Source of the DNA: Azolla caroliniana
Taxonomy: Eukaryota > Polypodiophyta
DNA length: 64,000 nucleotides
NCBI GenBank assembly: GCA_043228905.1
Contig: JBHGNT010000016.1
Span: forward strand, 12,152,001 to 12,216,000
Direction of reading: 5' to 3'
Made by a program: the position numbers and the translations under genes. The notes under the pieces were generated by a model. That model saw only the letters and a program-made list of their open reading frames with translations. It was not told the DNA's origin and ran no database searches. Below are positions 33,901 to 43,402 of the stretch, in pieces (position 1 is the first letter of the stretch; the number at the start of each line of letters is the position of its first letter).

Positions 33901-35054
33901 TTCAATCGAACCTCCGGAACGTGTCGGACATCCTTCAGCAGCATCTTGCATCCGGTTGATGTCATCAGCCACACGTCTCCTATGCCGGCAATCCGGCATG
34001 TACCTTCATTTCCCATCCGGACACAGCCGTGCTCCCCGGCTGTGTAGGATGAGAAGTATTTCTTCTCCGGGGTCAGGTGGAACGACGCTCCGGAATCGAC
34101 CACCCAGGTCATCTCTTCACCGGCAAGGTTCAGCTCCCTCTCTTCGGTAATGAGCATTATCTCTTCTTCACTTGCCGCGAGTGCCGTCGTTCCTTTCCGG
34201 TCCTGCCCTTGCCGATCCGGACCTCTCCGGTCCGTGGCTCCCCGGTATGCACCGTTTCTCTCCGGTGACTTCTTCGAATCGGTGTCGTCGGCTCCGTTGT
34301 CTTTTCGGTAATGCCGAGAATTCTTCCGGAAGTGCCCCGGCTTCCCACAGTGGAAGCATGTGGGTCTTCCTCTTGACTGCGACCGGGTCCCCGACTTCTC
34401 CCGTCTTTGCGGACTCCGGTTCCATTGTCTTCCCCGTTCCGATTCGGTAAGCAGCGCCTTCGAGTCGGAGGCCGGTTCTTTATCTCTCCGACGCGCTTCT
34501 TCGTTCAAAATACTTGTCTTTACCGTTTGTAGGGACAAGTTATCTTCGGTGCAGGAGGTGCTGAGAGTCACCACCAGGTTCTCCCAGCTTTCCGGTAATG
34601 TACACATCAGGATGATGGCTTGCATTGCATCCTCCAACGGGAACTTGATCGCCGCAAGCTGGTTCACGAATCCCATGAATGTGCTTACGTGTTCCACCAT
34701 ACTCTCGCCGTCGCGGTACTTGAGGTTCACTATCTTCCTCATCAGGGAGGTCCGGTTCAACGCATTCTTCCTCTCGTAGAGGCCCGACAGCTTCCGCCAC
34801 ATCTCGTATGCGTTGGTGTCGTTCGCCACATGTTGTAGAACGCTCACGTCGACGTATTGGCGAATGGTTGCAACGGCTTTCCGGTTCAGAAGCCTCCATT
34901 CCGTCTCAAGTACCCCCTTGGGTATTTCCGACCTGTCGATCGGTTCATACAGGTCCCGAACAATGAGCAGGTCCTCCATCTTTATCTTCCAGTCGGCGTA
35001 GTTCTGCGCATTCAGCACCATCATCCCCGGCTGCCCGCTGCTGCCGCCTTCCAT
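30981..35054 (-). CDS. C1 gag-pol polyprotein (Copia)
   Basis: Uninterrupted frame of about 1,357 codons. I chose the start MEGGSSGQPGMM (35054), because an upstream in-frame Met at 35108 overlaps the LTR and PBS. Domains in order, with rough residues: gag (1-230); zinc knuckle CFHCGKPGHFRKNS (about 233; the last Cys of CCHC is Ser); protease WVVDSGASFHL (about 320); integrase zinc region LWHKRLCHMSEKG and CTDCLAGKQ; integrase core HTDVCQ, IRADNGGEYRGQF, TPELNGLAERMN; acidic linker (780-850); RT with FLHGDLEEEIYMQQP and LLYVDDMLIVG; RNaseH with FTDSDMSAD, TTEAEYMAAVEA, CDSQSAIHLAKN; end ERHPMPK. Except for the zinc knuckle, every catalytic motif is intact. It supplies all functions for copying and integrating the element. 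Confidence 0.96.
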   Translation of the reverse strand: MEGGSSGQPGMMVLNAQNYADWKIKMEDLLIVRDLYEPIDRSEIPKGVLETEWRLLNRKAVATIRQYVDVSVLQHVANDTNAYEMWRKLSGLYERKNALNRTSLMRKIVNLKYRDGESMVEHVSTFMGFVNQLAAIKFPLEDAMQAIILMCTLPESWENLVVTLSTSCTEDNLSLQTVKTSILNEEARRRDKEPASDSKALLTESERGRQWNRSPQRREKSGTRSQSRGRPTCFHCGKPGHFRKNSRHYRKDNGADDTDSKKSPERNGAYRGATDRRGPDRQGQDRKGTTALAASEEEIMLITEERELNLAGEEMTWVVDSGASFHLTPEKKYFSSYTAGEHGCVRMGNEGTCRIAGIGDVWLMTSTGCKMLLKDVRHVPEVRLNLISAGRLDDEGYTGSIRNGVMKFSKGSLIVARARKVNTLYLMNARLCPEELNVAADTAGELWHKRLCHMSEKGMKRLADDNLIPVKHVHLEKCTDCLAGKQNRTSFRSRPPMRRSVPLELVHTDVCQVETKSHGGAQYFVTFIDDHSRKLWTAPLKTKDQVLSVFKELHARVERESGKKLKAIRADNGGEYRGQFTEYCRSKGIRLEFTVPKTPELNGLAERMNRTITERVRSMLAHAKLPKGFWAEAKSTATYVINRSPSVPLDGDTPQRVWTGKEVSYRHLKVFGCLTYVHVVKDRRGKLDPKTRPCIFLGYGDDEFGYRVWDPVDKKIFRSRDIIFMENKTLGDWESEKKMKSSKSTGEDKLYEEQSRPARDRLTLEDPAEDGEETEPAEEDENDTGTGPDPEMDSDEEESEEPVTEAPEQRYPLRERRAPRRFPEPEHVLLTDEGEPESFEEAKHDTHSRRWLSAMQEEMDSLHENHTYELVELPKGKRALRNKWVFKLKPGDAGNPPRYKARIVVKGFQQKKGVDFDEMFAPVVKMTSIRTVLSIAASMDLEVEQMDVKTAFLHGDLEEEIYMQQPEGFEKKEKEHLVCRLKKSLYGLKQAPRQWYRKFDSFMTDEGYLKTQSDHCVFVKKFEGGDFLILLLYVDDMLIVGRDQVKIRMLKKALHRTFSMKDMGPARQILGMHIIRDRKKKQLWLSQEKYMTKVLHRFNMSEARPVGSTLPTNCKLSSKQSPKTKAEKEDMMKVPYASAVGSLMYAMVCTRPDIGYAVGVVSRYMSNPGKEHWNAAKWILRYLKGTANVCLRFGSGKPELDGFTDSDMSADADTSRSTSGYVMTYAGGAVSWQSRLQKTVALSTTEAEYMAAVEAGKEIIWMKDFIRELGIQQEEYRLYCDSQSAIHLAKNAAYHSRTKHIQRRYHWIRERIEDKEFVLTKIHTDENGSDMLTKVLTPDKLEACRKRIGLERHPMPK

Positions 35055-35070
35055 TTTCTGCACTGCCGTC

Positions 35071-35082
35071 GCTCTGATACCA
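35071..35082 (-). other. C1 primer-binding site
   Basis: TGGTATCAGAGC on the minus strand, complementary to the initiator tRNA-Met 3' end, three bases inside the 5' LTR. Confidence 0.92.
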
Positions 35083-35085
35083 ATT

Positions 35086-35747
35086 TGTTGCACACGGTGC
35101 TCGGCCACAACCGAGGAATAGGATCAACTCACAGAAAACGGGAAATACAAAGTGCACGAAGACAATAGAGAGAAGAGTACACAGGATGTTTTACGTGGAA
35201 AACCCTAAATGGGAAAAACCACGGGAGTCCCTGAACTCCAACTATCACTATGCGTAGGGAATGTACAATGGCGAGCTGCAAGGCGACGACCTTGAGCTCG
35301 CTGTCCTCGCCACAGGCGGCGGTAATACACAGAGGCAACGACCTCTTCGTCTCTCTCTCTCTCTCTCTCACTCTCTCTCGGTGAGAAACAAGAAAAATGA
35401 GCAACAACAACAAACTGTTTGCCCTAAGTCATATTTATACACATATGACTTTCGGGCTATTTACAAATATAGCCTCAAGGGCCCTTGGCAAACATATTCA
35501 CAAATATGTCCCCGCATCCGGATCTCTCTCCGGGTACATACGTCATCCGGCTCCGTAACCGGGGTCTTCATCATCCGGATCCGTAGCTGGGTACTCGTCA
35601 TCCGGCTTCATGCCGGGTACTCTTCACTTCTGGTGAGTGCTCTCACCGGGCCTGTATCTTCATCCGGTTCCGTAACCGTAACCGGGCTTGCCGTCATTCA
35701 TTTCCGGACATCCGACCATCCCATCCGGAGGGACCGTAATCCCAACA
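35086..35747 (-). repeat. C1 5' LTR
   Basis: 662 bp, TGTTGCACACGG...TAATCCCAACA on the plus strand. It should hold the promoter for the minus-strand transcript. Confidence 0.94.
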
Positions 35748-36163
35748 GTCGAGTCTGAGCCTTACAATCAGCCGAGGTTTCAGTCCTAGGTATTAAAAGG
35801 CTATATAAACCAAGACCTGTGTACCTCGGAGGGGGGGATAGATAGATACTATTAGGGAAATTATAGCTGACGAGTCCTCAACATTAAATAGCTTTATTCC
35901 GGCCTAGGGCCGCGTACTGTAACCGAGGAAGGAAATCTCGATTTAATATATAACTCTTGTTGTTCTTCTTATTCGGTGATCTTTTCGTAATCATAAGTTT
36001 AAGCTACGCGCATGGTAAACAGTAACTGGTTGTGACTAGTATAATCTTTCCCCTCCGTTTCCAAACTAAATCTCTGTTCAGAAGTAGTCTTCAGGTTCCA
36101 CGACCCTTGATACCGATAGCCTCAGGGTTCATCGAAGGTGTTTATTCCAAGGAAGAGATAACA
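35748..36163 (+). repeat. G3 3' LTR, second part
   Basis: Resumes with the TSD GTCGA and continues GTCTGAGCC as in the uninterrupted LTR copies. Ends GAGATAACA at 36163, followed by the G3 TSD CATGT. Confidence 0.9.
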
Positions 36164-36168
36164 CATGT

Positions 36169-36324
36169 CTCTATGTGTGTGTGAGAGAGAATGTAATAAA
36201 GCTTCCCATTAAAGTTCGTCTCTGTATAAGTCTCCGCCTTCCTCCCTTTCGGTGTTGTTTTTTGAGTACGCAAAGAGGTTCTCATATGCTTCCGCATACG
36301 TACACACCTACCAAACCTTCAACA
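36169..36324 (+). repeat. Copia H2 3' LTR, second part
   Basis: Continuation of 23540-23670 after the G3 insertion; ends CCAAACCTTCAACA. Joined length about 287 bp. Assignment rests on position and the TG...CA ends rather than on a second copy. Confidence 0.6.
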
Positions 36325-36712
36325 GTGAAGACCGGAAGACATCGGGTGAGCGACGACAAGAATGGAGGAAGCAACGAGGAAGAACAAGGGCTGGTTTGAC
36401 CGGACTCACCGGCTCTGGCCGAAGAAGATTGAGGAAGGCGACTGGGTGCTAGTCCACGACAACAACCTCGACAATCAACACTGGTCGACCCGAAAATTCG
36501 CGAGGGGACAAGTGTGAAGGGCAATGCAACATACCACCTGATGGTGCTCGACGGAACAAGGATCGCGATACCGGTTGTGGGTAAATAGATCAAGGGCTTC
36601 AAGAAAAGGCATAAAGCGGACCTGCATCCGGAGATCGAAGATGGAAGTGCCGGCGAGGGCAAGGAGTCGGATGAAGACCGGACCGAAGACGGATCGGGAG
36701 AGGACGAGTAAG
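36325..36712 (+). pseudogene. Gypsy pol C-terminal fragment
   Basis: Short plus-strand reading: KNKGWFDRTHRL, IEEGDWVLVHDNNLDNQH, TRKFARG, then after a frame break GNATYHLMVLDGTRIAIPV and KGFKKRHKADLHPE. This is the pattern of the integrase C-terminal region of a Gypsy lineage different from G1-G4 (loading-pin part GDWVL, then NATYxLxELDGT). The rest of that element is not present upstream because the H2 LTR adjoins. Confidence 0.65.
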
Positions 36713-37626
36713 GGTCGAGCTAGAATCTCCATCACTGCACTACTTGGCACATGCCAGAGAATGTGCAATTTGATGGGGGTGGATGTCGTGAAGAATTCTA
36801 GCGATATGGTGAAAAAGGGTTGAGCGCATGTGAATAAGGGTTTCAACGTGAGGAGGAGGACCGGTCGGACAAGCGTGTGAGCAAGGGTGTGCAAATAGGC
36901 ACAAAACACAAGGGAAGGAGTACAAGAAATGTAAATGTGTGTAAAATATTTAAGGTACTAGGTAGAGTAGTTAATGGGTACTTTATGTCCGACACATATA
37001 GAGAATAAGAATAAGATTAGATGGAGAGAATCGAGGGCAATCTCTGATAGAAAAGGCTGCCATTTACTTGCGATGGAACGGTCTCCCCTTTGTGCTATAA
37101 AAGGAGAGCTTTGAGACTGTTTTGAGGATTCATGAATCGGAGAACGAAGTGCTTTCGGTTTGAGTGCCAAGCTCTATTGTTCCTCCATTTCTGTTCTATG
37201 TGGTTTATGGAAGAAGGTGGAGGCCTCTGCTCGCGTGGAAAGCCCATGTGCTCCCGACCAGAGGTTCGTCATTTTGCGTGTGTGTGAGTAGAGGTCAAGG
37301 CTCTCTCGCCAGCCATGTCCTGTTGTAATCTTTCCTGCCTTTTTCTGTTAATCATTAGTTTTCCGATTCTATCCTTGTGTTTAAGCATCTCCTCATTCTC
37401 TCTGTTTCATCTCGGGTTCATTGTGCCTGAGCCCGTGTGCGTGTCCATTGAGATCCAGAGTGGTATACGTCTTTCAGCCCGTGTGTCCACCGTCCTGCAT
37501 CCTGGAATCGATCCGAATCATCCACGCATCCGGGACCCGATCCAGTTAAGTTATCCGGAAACCGAACCGGACAACCTTCCTCTCTCACTGGCTCCTTGGT
37601 TCGAGACCTCGGTGGTCCCACCTGTT
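36713..37626. other. Non-coding stretch, probable Gypsy 3' UTR and LTR
   Basis: No coding signal. A promoter-like GTGCTATAAAAGGAGAGC at about 37095 followed by a leader-like region suggests LTR sequence of the element whose pol end lies at 36325-36712. I could not fix LTR ends because no second copy is in the window. Confidence 0.45.
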
Positions 37627-38444
37627 TCATAATACAAGCGCGAAAAACCATGACACTGTGTGTGCCAGCCGACCGAGCCATAAAGCCTTTTTCGCCGCAA
37701 CGGATGTGGCTATGTATTCGACCTTGGTTGTTGATCTGGCAGTGCACTCCTGATGTTTCGATTTCCACGATATTACTCCATTGCTGAATTTGAAGCAATA
37801 TCCAGTTGTTGACTTTCGGTGGTCCACACAGTCGACAAAGTCCAAGTCAGTATAACCGACTACGTCTGATGTATCATTCGGGCCGAATAGGATGCCATAG
37901 TCTTTTGTGCTCACCATATATGTAAACACATGCTTGACTGCATTCCAATGCAATTGGCCAGGATTGTGCATAAATATGTTGATGGCTCCGATGACGTGAG
38001 CAATGTGAGGTCGTGTTGCAACCATCGCGTACATGAAGGAGCCGACTATCGGTGCATACGGTACAGACTTCATAACTTGCCCCTCCGTACCAGATGTCAG
38101 GCAGTCTCGCTAAACAACCGAAGATTTATCGGGAGAGGGGTTCTAAGACACGCCCAATATAGTCAGATTGAGATAGAGACAACTGTCGTTGATTCCGATT
38201 CTGACTTATCTTCATCCCGAGAATGTGTCTTGCTGGACTGAGGTCCTTCATGGCAAACTTCAACTACAGTTGCCGAACAAGTTCGGCGAGGTCTCTAGCA
38301 TGTCGACTAGAGAGTAGCATGTTGTCCACGTCGATGGTGAGGAAGATGGGAGACCCATATCAAGCTGTTTTGGTGAAGAGACAGTGATCCTCATCGATCT
38401 TTGAGAAGCCGATTGATCGGATGAAGTCGTCAAACTTCTTGTAC
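37627..38444 (-). pseudogene. Copia H3 RT end and RNaseH
   Basis: The minus-strand reading (37627-38073 open) shows VPYAPIVGSFMYAMVATRPH, LHWNAVKHVFTYM, VGYTDLDFVDCVDHRKSTTG, GYCFKFSNGVISWKSKHQEC and TKVEYIATSVAAKKALWL: RT end plus RNaseH with several altered residues. Further right, broken RT sequence runs to the C2 insertion at 38444 and resumes at 42797. Confidence 0.8.
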
Positions 38445-39072
38445 TATTAGGAAACAGGTCCCTCCGGATAGGAAGTGAGAAGAACAGTACTGATGAGCAA
38501 ACTTAGCTGAGGCCAATCCGGATGATGTGTACCCGGCTACGCAAGACCCGGTGAGAACTGGATGACGAGTACTCGACAAGAGCTGGATGGTGAAGGCCCG
38601 GTGAGGAGTGCTCACTGGATGAAGGGACATATTCGTAAATATGTTTTCTGAGAGTCCATCGTGGCTATATTTGTAAATAGCCGAAAAGTCATATTAGTAT
38701 AAATATGACTTAGGGCAAACTTAGAGAAGTGGTTGTTGTCATTCTTGTTGGTGCAAGATTAGAGCATAACAGTGTACAGAGAGAGAGAGAGAGAGGAAGA
38801 GGTCATTGCCTTTGTTGTAACCGCCGCCTGTGGCGAAGATAGCAAGCTCGAGGTCGTTGCCTCGGTGCTTCACTATTGTACATTCTAATATAGTGATAGT
38901 TTGCAGTCTGTGGGCTGCCGTGGTTTTTCCCTAGTTTGGGTTTTCCACGTAAACATCCTGTGTACTCTTCTCTCCATTGTGTCGTGCATTCATTCCCGTT
39001 TTTTTCCTGTGTTTGATTCTAAGCTTGGTTGTGGCCGAGCGTTGTTCATCGGGAGCGTGTAGTTCCCTATCA
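38445..39072 (+). repeat. C2 5' LTR
   Basis: Ends GTTCCCTATCA. Contains an (AG)n tract near 38780. The 58-bp length difference from the 3' LTR falls in a region where the 3' copy carries an extra CCCGGCTACGGAAGACCCGG block. Confidence 0.9.
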
Positions 39073-39075
39073 AAG

Positions 39076-39087
39076 TGGTATCAGAGC
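39076..39087 (+). other. C2 primer-binding site
   Basis: TGGTATCAGAGC, complementary to initiator tRNA-Met, three bases after the LTR. Confidence 0.9.
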
Positions 39088-39102
39088 GAAACAATACAGA
39101 AA

Positions 39103-39723
39103 ATGGACGAATCGTTGGGAGGCATGTTCAAGCTCACCGGCTCGAACTATTCGGTGTGGAAGTCGAAGATGAGGGACATGCTCGTGGTTAAAGATCTTTG
39201 GTTGCCAGTTCAGTTTGGGGAGAAGAGACCGGACAAAATCGACGCCACGATATGGGAGGTCATGCACATGAAGACAACGGCGTACATATGATGCTTCATC
39301 GACATGAATCTATACAACAACTTCAATGAAGAGAGGAAGGCTCATGAGCTCCGGGAGAAGATCAACATTATGTTTCAAAACAAAAATGATGTTAATCAGG
39401 TTTCGGTATTTCGGAAGCTAGTAAGACTCCGGTACCAAGATGGCTCCAGCATGGCGGAGCACATGAATACCTTCTAGGGGCTGATCCACCAGGCAACATC
39501 ATTGGAAGTACCTCTCGCCGATGAGGTACTAGCACTACTCTTGCTCAGTTCCCTCCCGGATAGCTGGGAGACGTTGGTTGTCACTTTGGGCAACGCCGGG
39601 CTGGAAGGGAAACGGTTATCCCTAGCAAGAGTGGAGTCGAGCTTGCTAGATGAGGAGGTGCATCAGAAAGATAAGGATACGAGCTCCGACTCCAAAGCGC
39701 TCCTTACTGAATCGGAACCGTAG
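39103..39723 (+). pseudogene. C2 gag
   Basis: Start MDESLGGMFKLTGSNYSVW, then VVKDLWLPVQFG. A TGA replaces Trp at 39289-39291 (A-Y-I-stop-C-F-I), and a TAG replaces a residue after MAEHMNTF. The second half is open (ADEVLALLLLSSLPDSWETL, SDSKALLTESEP). A zinc knuckle CFYCGKLGHF with an in-frame stop lies near 39780. Confidence 0.85.
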
Positions 39724-39946
39724 TCCACAGAACTGGGAGAAATCGGGGACACGGTCAAAGTCAAAGGGGAGGCCTACTTGCTTCTATTGCGGCAAGCTGG
39801 GACACTTCTAGAAGAACTGTCGGCACTTCTGAAAAGACAAGGAAACCGACGGTACCGATTCGAAGCGGACACCGGACCAGAACGGTAAAGACCGGAGGGG
39901 GCTGGACCGGAAGGGAACGACGGTAATCGCGGCAAGTGAAGAAGAG

Positions 39947-41665
39947 TTGATGCTCATCACCGTGGAGAGTGAGCTAAACCTTGCCGGCAACGAGATGACC
40001 TGGGTGGTCGACTCCGGAGCGTCGTTCCACCTTACCCCGGACCAGAAATACTTCTCATCCTACTCAGCCGGTGATCATGGGTGTGTCCAGATGGGGAATG
40101 AAGGTACATGCCGAATTGTCGGCATAGGAGACGTGTGGTTGACAACGCCAACCGGATGCAAGCTGCTGCTGAAGGATGTCCGACACGTTTCGGAGGTTCG
40201 TCTGAACTTGATATCAGCCGGTCGGCTAGATGATGAAGGCTACACGGGTAGCATCTGGAACAGTGTTATGAAGTTCAACAAAGGGAGCCTGATTGTGGCT
40301 CGGCCCCGGAAGGTCAACATGTTGTACCTGATGAATGCCCGGTTATGCCCGGAAGAAGTGAACGTGGCATCCGACACTGCCGGTGAGTTGTGGCACAAGA
40401 GGCTGTGTCACATGAGTGAGAAGGGGATGAAGAGGCTTGCAGAAGACAACCTCATTCTAGTGAAGAACGTGCACTTGGAGAAGTGCACTGATTGTCTGGC
40501 CGGTAAACAAAACCGGACCTCCTTCCAGTCGAGGCCACCGATGAGACGTAATGCACCACTTGAGTTGGTGCATACTGATGTATGTCAAGTGGACACAAAG
40601 TCACATGCCGGATCGCAGTACCTCATGACGTTCATAGATGACCACAGCCGGAAGCTGTGGGCCACACCGTTGAAGACGAAGGATCATGTGTTTTCTGTCT
40701 TCAAAGAGCTCCACGCGAGAGTGTAAAGAGAAACCGGCCGGAAGCTGAAGGCAGTTCGAGCAAATAACGGAGGTGAATAACGGGGACAATTCGAGGAGTA
40801 TTGTCGCTCGAAGGGAATCCGGCTCAAATTTACCGTGCCGAAGATACCGGAACTAAACAGGTTGGCTGAGAGGATGAACCGGACCATAATGGAGAGGGTC
40901 CGGAGTATGCTGGCGCATGCAAAACTACCCAAGAAATTTTGGGCTGAGGCACTGTCGACGGCGACATATGTGATAAACAGATCACCCTCAGTACCCTTGG
41001 ACGGAGACACACCACAGAGAGTATGGACTGGTAAGGAAGTATCCTACCGGCATCTGAAGGTGTTCGGGTGTCTCGTGTACGTGCATGTAGCTAAGGACCG
41101 GAGAGAAAAGTTAGATCCAAAGACCCGGCCATGCATATTCCTCGGTTACGGCGACGATGAGTTCGGCTACCGAGTGTGGGACCTAGTCGACAAGAAGGTA
41201 TTCCGGAGTCGAGATATTATCTTCATGGAGGACAAGACGCTCGCCAATTGGGAGTCGGAGAAGAAGATAATGAACTCCGAGTCAACCGGTAAGGATCGAT
41301 TCTACGATGAGCAGACCCACCCGACAAGAGACCGGTTAGCACTCGAGGGACCAGCCGGTTACGATGAGGATACCGAACAGGCTAAAGAAGAAGTAGAGGA
41401 AGCTGAAACTGGAACCAGCCAAGACCCCGAATTGGATTCGGATGAAGAGCAAATGGAGGAGCTGGTTACCGAAGCCCAAAGACGGAGATGTCCTCTCAGA
41501 GAGAGAAGGCCCCCCCAGAGATTTCCGGATGCAGAGCATGTGCTGCTAACCGATGAGGGGGAGCCAGAAAGCTTCAAAGAAGCGAAGGATGACACCCACA
41601 ACCGCAAATGGTTAAGTGCCATGCAGGATGAGATGGATTCCCTGCATGAAAACCATAGGTACGAA
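39947..41665 (+). pseudogene. C2 protease, integrase and linker
   Basis: Protease MTWVVDSGASFHLTPD; integrase zinc region LWHKRLCHMSEKGMKRLAED and CTDCLAGKQNR; core HTDVCQVDTK; stop codons at about 40726 and 40779; then IPELNRLAERMNRTIMERV, PSVPLDGDTPQRVW, FLGYGDDEFGYRVWD and an acidic linker. The frame then reaches YELVE and jumps into late RNaseH-proximal sequence (STSGYVMTYAGG), so about 300 codons of RT are deleted. Confidence 0.88.
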
Positions 41666-42110
41666 TTGGTGGAGTCTACATCTGGGTATGTAATGACATA
41701 TGCAGGGGGAGCTGTTTCGTGGCAGTCGAGGCTGCAGAAGACGGTTTGCGTTGTCAACCACGGAGGCAGAGTACATGACGGCTGTGGAAGCCGGTAAGGA
41801 AATATTATGGATGAAGGACTTCATCGGAGAGCTCGGTATTCGACAAGATGAATACCGACTCTATTGCGACAGTCAAAGTGCCATCCACCTTGCTAAGAAT
41901 GCGGCCTACCATTCCCAGACGAAGCATATCCAGCATAGGTACACTGGATCCGGGAAAGAGTAGATGACCAGGAGTTCGTGCTGACGAAGATCCACACGGC
42001 CAAGAACGGGTCAGATATGCTGACCAAAGTTTTGATACCCAATAGGCTGGATGCATGTCGGAAGCGGATCAGACTAGTAAGACATCCCATGCCGGAGTGA
42101 AGGGGGAGTT
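41666..42110 (+). pseudogene. C2 late RNaseH and polypurine tract
   Basis: STSGYVMTYAGGAVSWQSRL, then shifted frame LSTTEAEYMTAVEAGKEILW, CDSQSAIHLAKNAAYHSQTK, ending in VRHPMPE. The polypurine tract AAGGGGGAGTT lies at 42101-42110. Confidence 0.88.
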
Positions 42111-42796
42111 TGTTAGGAAACAGGTCCCTCCGGATGGGAAGTGAGAAGAACAATACTGATGAGCAAACTCGGCCTCGGCCGAATCCGGATGACTTGTACC
42201 CGGCTACGGAAGACCCGGTGAGAACCGGATGACGAGTACCCGGCTACGGAAGACCCGGTGAGAACCAGATGATGAGTACCCGGCAAGAGCTGGATGGTGA
42301 AGGCCCTCGATGGTGAAGGCCCGGTGAGGAGTGCTCACCAGATGAAGGGACATATTCGTAAATATGTTTTTTGAGAGTCCATTGTGGGCTATATTTGTAA
42401 ATAGCCGAAAAGTCATATTAGTATAAATATGACTTAGGGCAAACTTAGAGAAGTGGTTGTTGTCATTCTTGTTGGTGCAAGATTAGAGCACAACAGTGTA
42501 CAGAGAGAGAGAGAGAGAGGAAGAGGTCATTGCCTTTGTTGTAACCGCCGCCTGTGGTGAAGATAGCAAGCTCGAGGTTGTTGCCTCGGTGCTTCACTAT
42601 TGTACATTCTGATATAGTGATAGTTTGCAGTCTGTGGGCTGCCGTGGTTTTTCCCTAGTTTGGGTTTTCCACGTAAACATCCTGTGTACTCTTCTCTCCA
42701 TTGTGTCGTGCATTCATTCCCATTTTTTTCCTGTGTTTGATTCTAAGCTTGGTTGTGGCCGAGCGTTGTTTATCGGGAGCGTGTAGTTCCCTATCA
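42111..42796 (+). repeat. C2 3' LTR
   Basis: 686 bp, TGTTAGGAAACAGG...TTCCCTATCA, followed by TGTAC. Confidence 0.92.
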
Positions 42797-43402
42797 TGTA
42801 CCACTGTCTCAGTGCCTGCTTTAGGCCATATTAACTCTTCTTGAGTCGGCAGACTAGATGTTCCTAGCCGAATTCCACAAAGCCTTTCGCCTGCTCCATA
42901 TAAAATTCCAACTCTAGATCTCCATGGAGGAAGGACATTTTTACATCTAGATGGATCAGCTCCAAGTCCTCGGTTGCCACTACTGGTGAAAATATCTCAT
43001 CGAAGTCGACGTCATATTCTTGTCGGAAACCCCTTTCTAGTGTTCTAGCCTTGAATTTTGGGGTGGCCGAATCAGACGTCTCTTTTAATCTATAGACCCA
43101 CTTGCACGGAAAAGCACCTCAATTCTTTGGTAATTCGACCAAGTCCCAAGTCTTGTTTGACCGAATGGAGTTCATCTCTGACTCCATCGCAAGATGCCAG
43201 ATGGTTGAATCCGTGGATGCCGATGCTTCTTCATGTGATGTCGGTTCTCTAGTGTTTGTGAAGAAGACTCCAAGAGAGTACCTCTCCGGGGGTTGCGATT
43301 GTCTCTCGGATCTTCAAGGTATGGCTGAACTAGTCGCATTGGGTGTCAGAGTCGGATGGTCCAAAACCGAATCCTTCGTCTATGCCGAGTCGAGCGTTGC
43401 CT
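42797..43402 (-). pseudogene. Copia H3 RT N-terminal part
   Basis: The minus-strand reading continues the H3 element interrupted by C2. It includes RT sequence where the D-V-K-xx-FLxGDLE and EDVDFDEIFSPVVAT-like motifs are recognisable, and linker sequence rich in Asp/Glu. It meets an opposite-strand Copia fragment near 43403. Confidence 0.7.

Larger units (their letters stand above)
30283..35747 (-). mobile_element. Copia C1, full length with intact polyprotein, TSD GTCGA
   Basis: Minus-strand Copia nested in the G3 3' LTR. LTRs 30283-30970 (688 bp) and 35086-35747 (662 bp) differ mainly by a 26-bp CT-rich indel and a few substitutions. TSD GTCGA at 30278-30282 and 35748-35752. PBS, one uninterrupted gag-pol frame and a polypurine tract are all in place. 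This is the youngest and most complete element in the window and may still be autonomous. Confidence 0.96.
23671..36163 (+). mobile_element. Gypsy element G3 (G1 family), TSD CATGT
   Basis: Plus-strand Gypsy with 5' LTR 23671-24175 (505 bp) and a 3' LTR that is about 501 bp once the nested C1 Copia is removed. The TSD CATGT is at 23666-23670 and 36164-36168. Internal order: gag, protease, RT, (RNaseH and integrase deleted at about 27660), extra ORF, 3' LTR. Many nonsense changes and two altered catalytic aspartates. It could move only with help in trans, and probably not at all. Confidence 0.92.
38445..42796 (+). mobile_element. Copia C2, RT deleted, TSD TGTAC
   Basis: Plus-strand Copia of the C1 family inserted in H3. 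LTRs 38445-39072 (628 bp, first bases mutated to TATTAGG) and 42111-42796 (686 bp, TGTTAGG). TSD TGTAC at 38440-38444 and 42797-42801. PBS and polypurine tract present. Gag carries stops, and all of RT is missing between the pol linker and the late RNaseH. Non-autonomous. Confidence 0.94.

Noticed and set aside
31493-34450. Many plus-strand open frames of 60-170 codons opposite the C1 polyprotein
   Set aside because: They are shadows of a GC-rich coding frame on the minus strand and show no domain signal.
36713-37626. A host gene promoter with TATA box near 37098
   Set aside because: The box is followed by no gene-like frame and lies next to a Gypsy pol end, so an LTR promoter is more likely.
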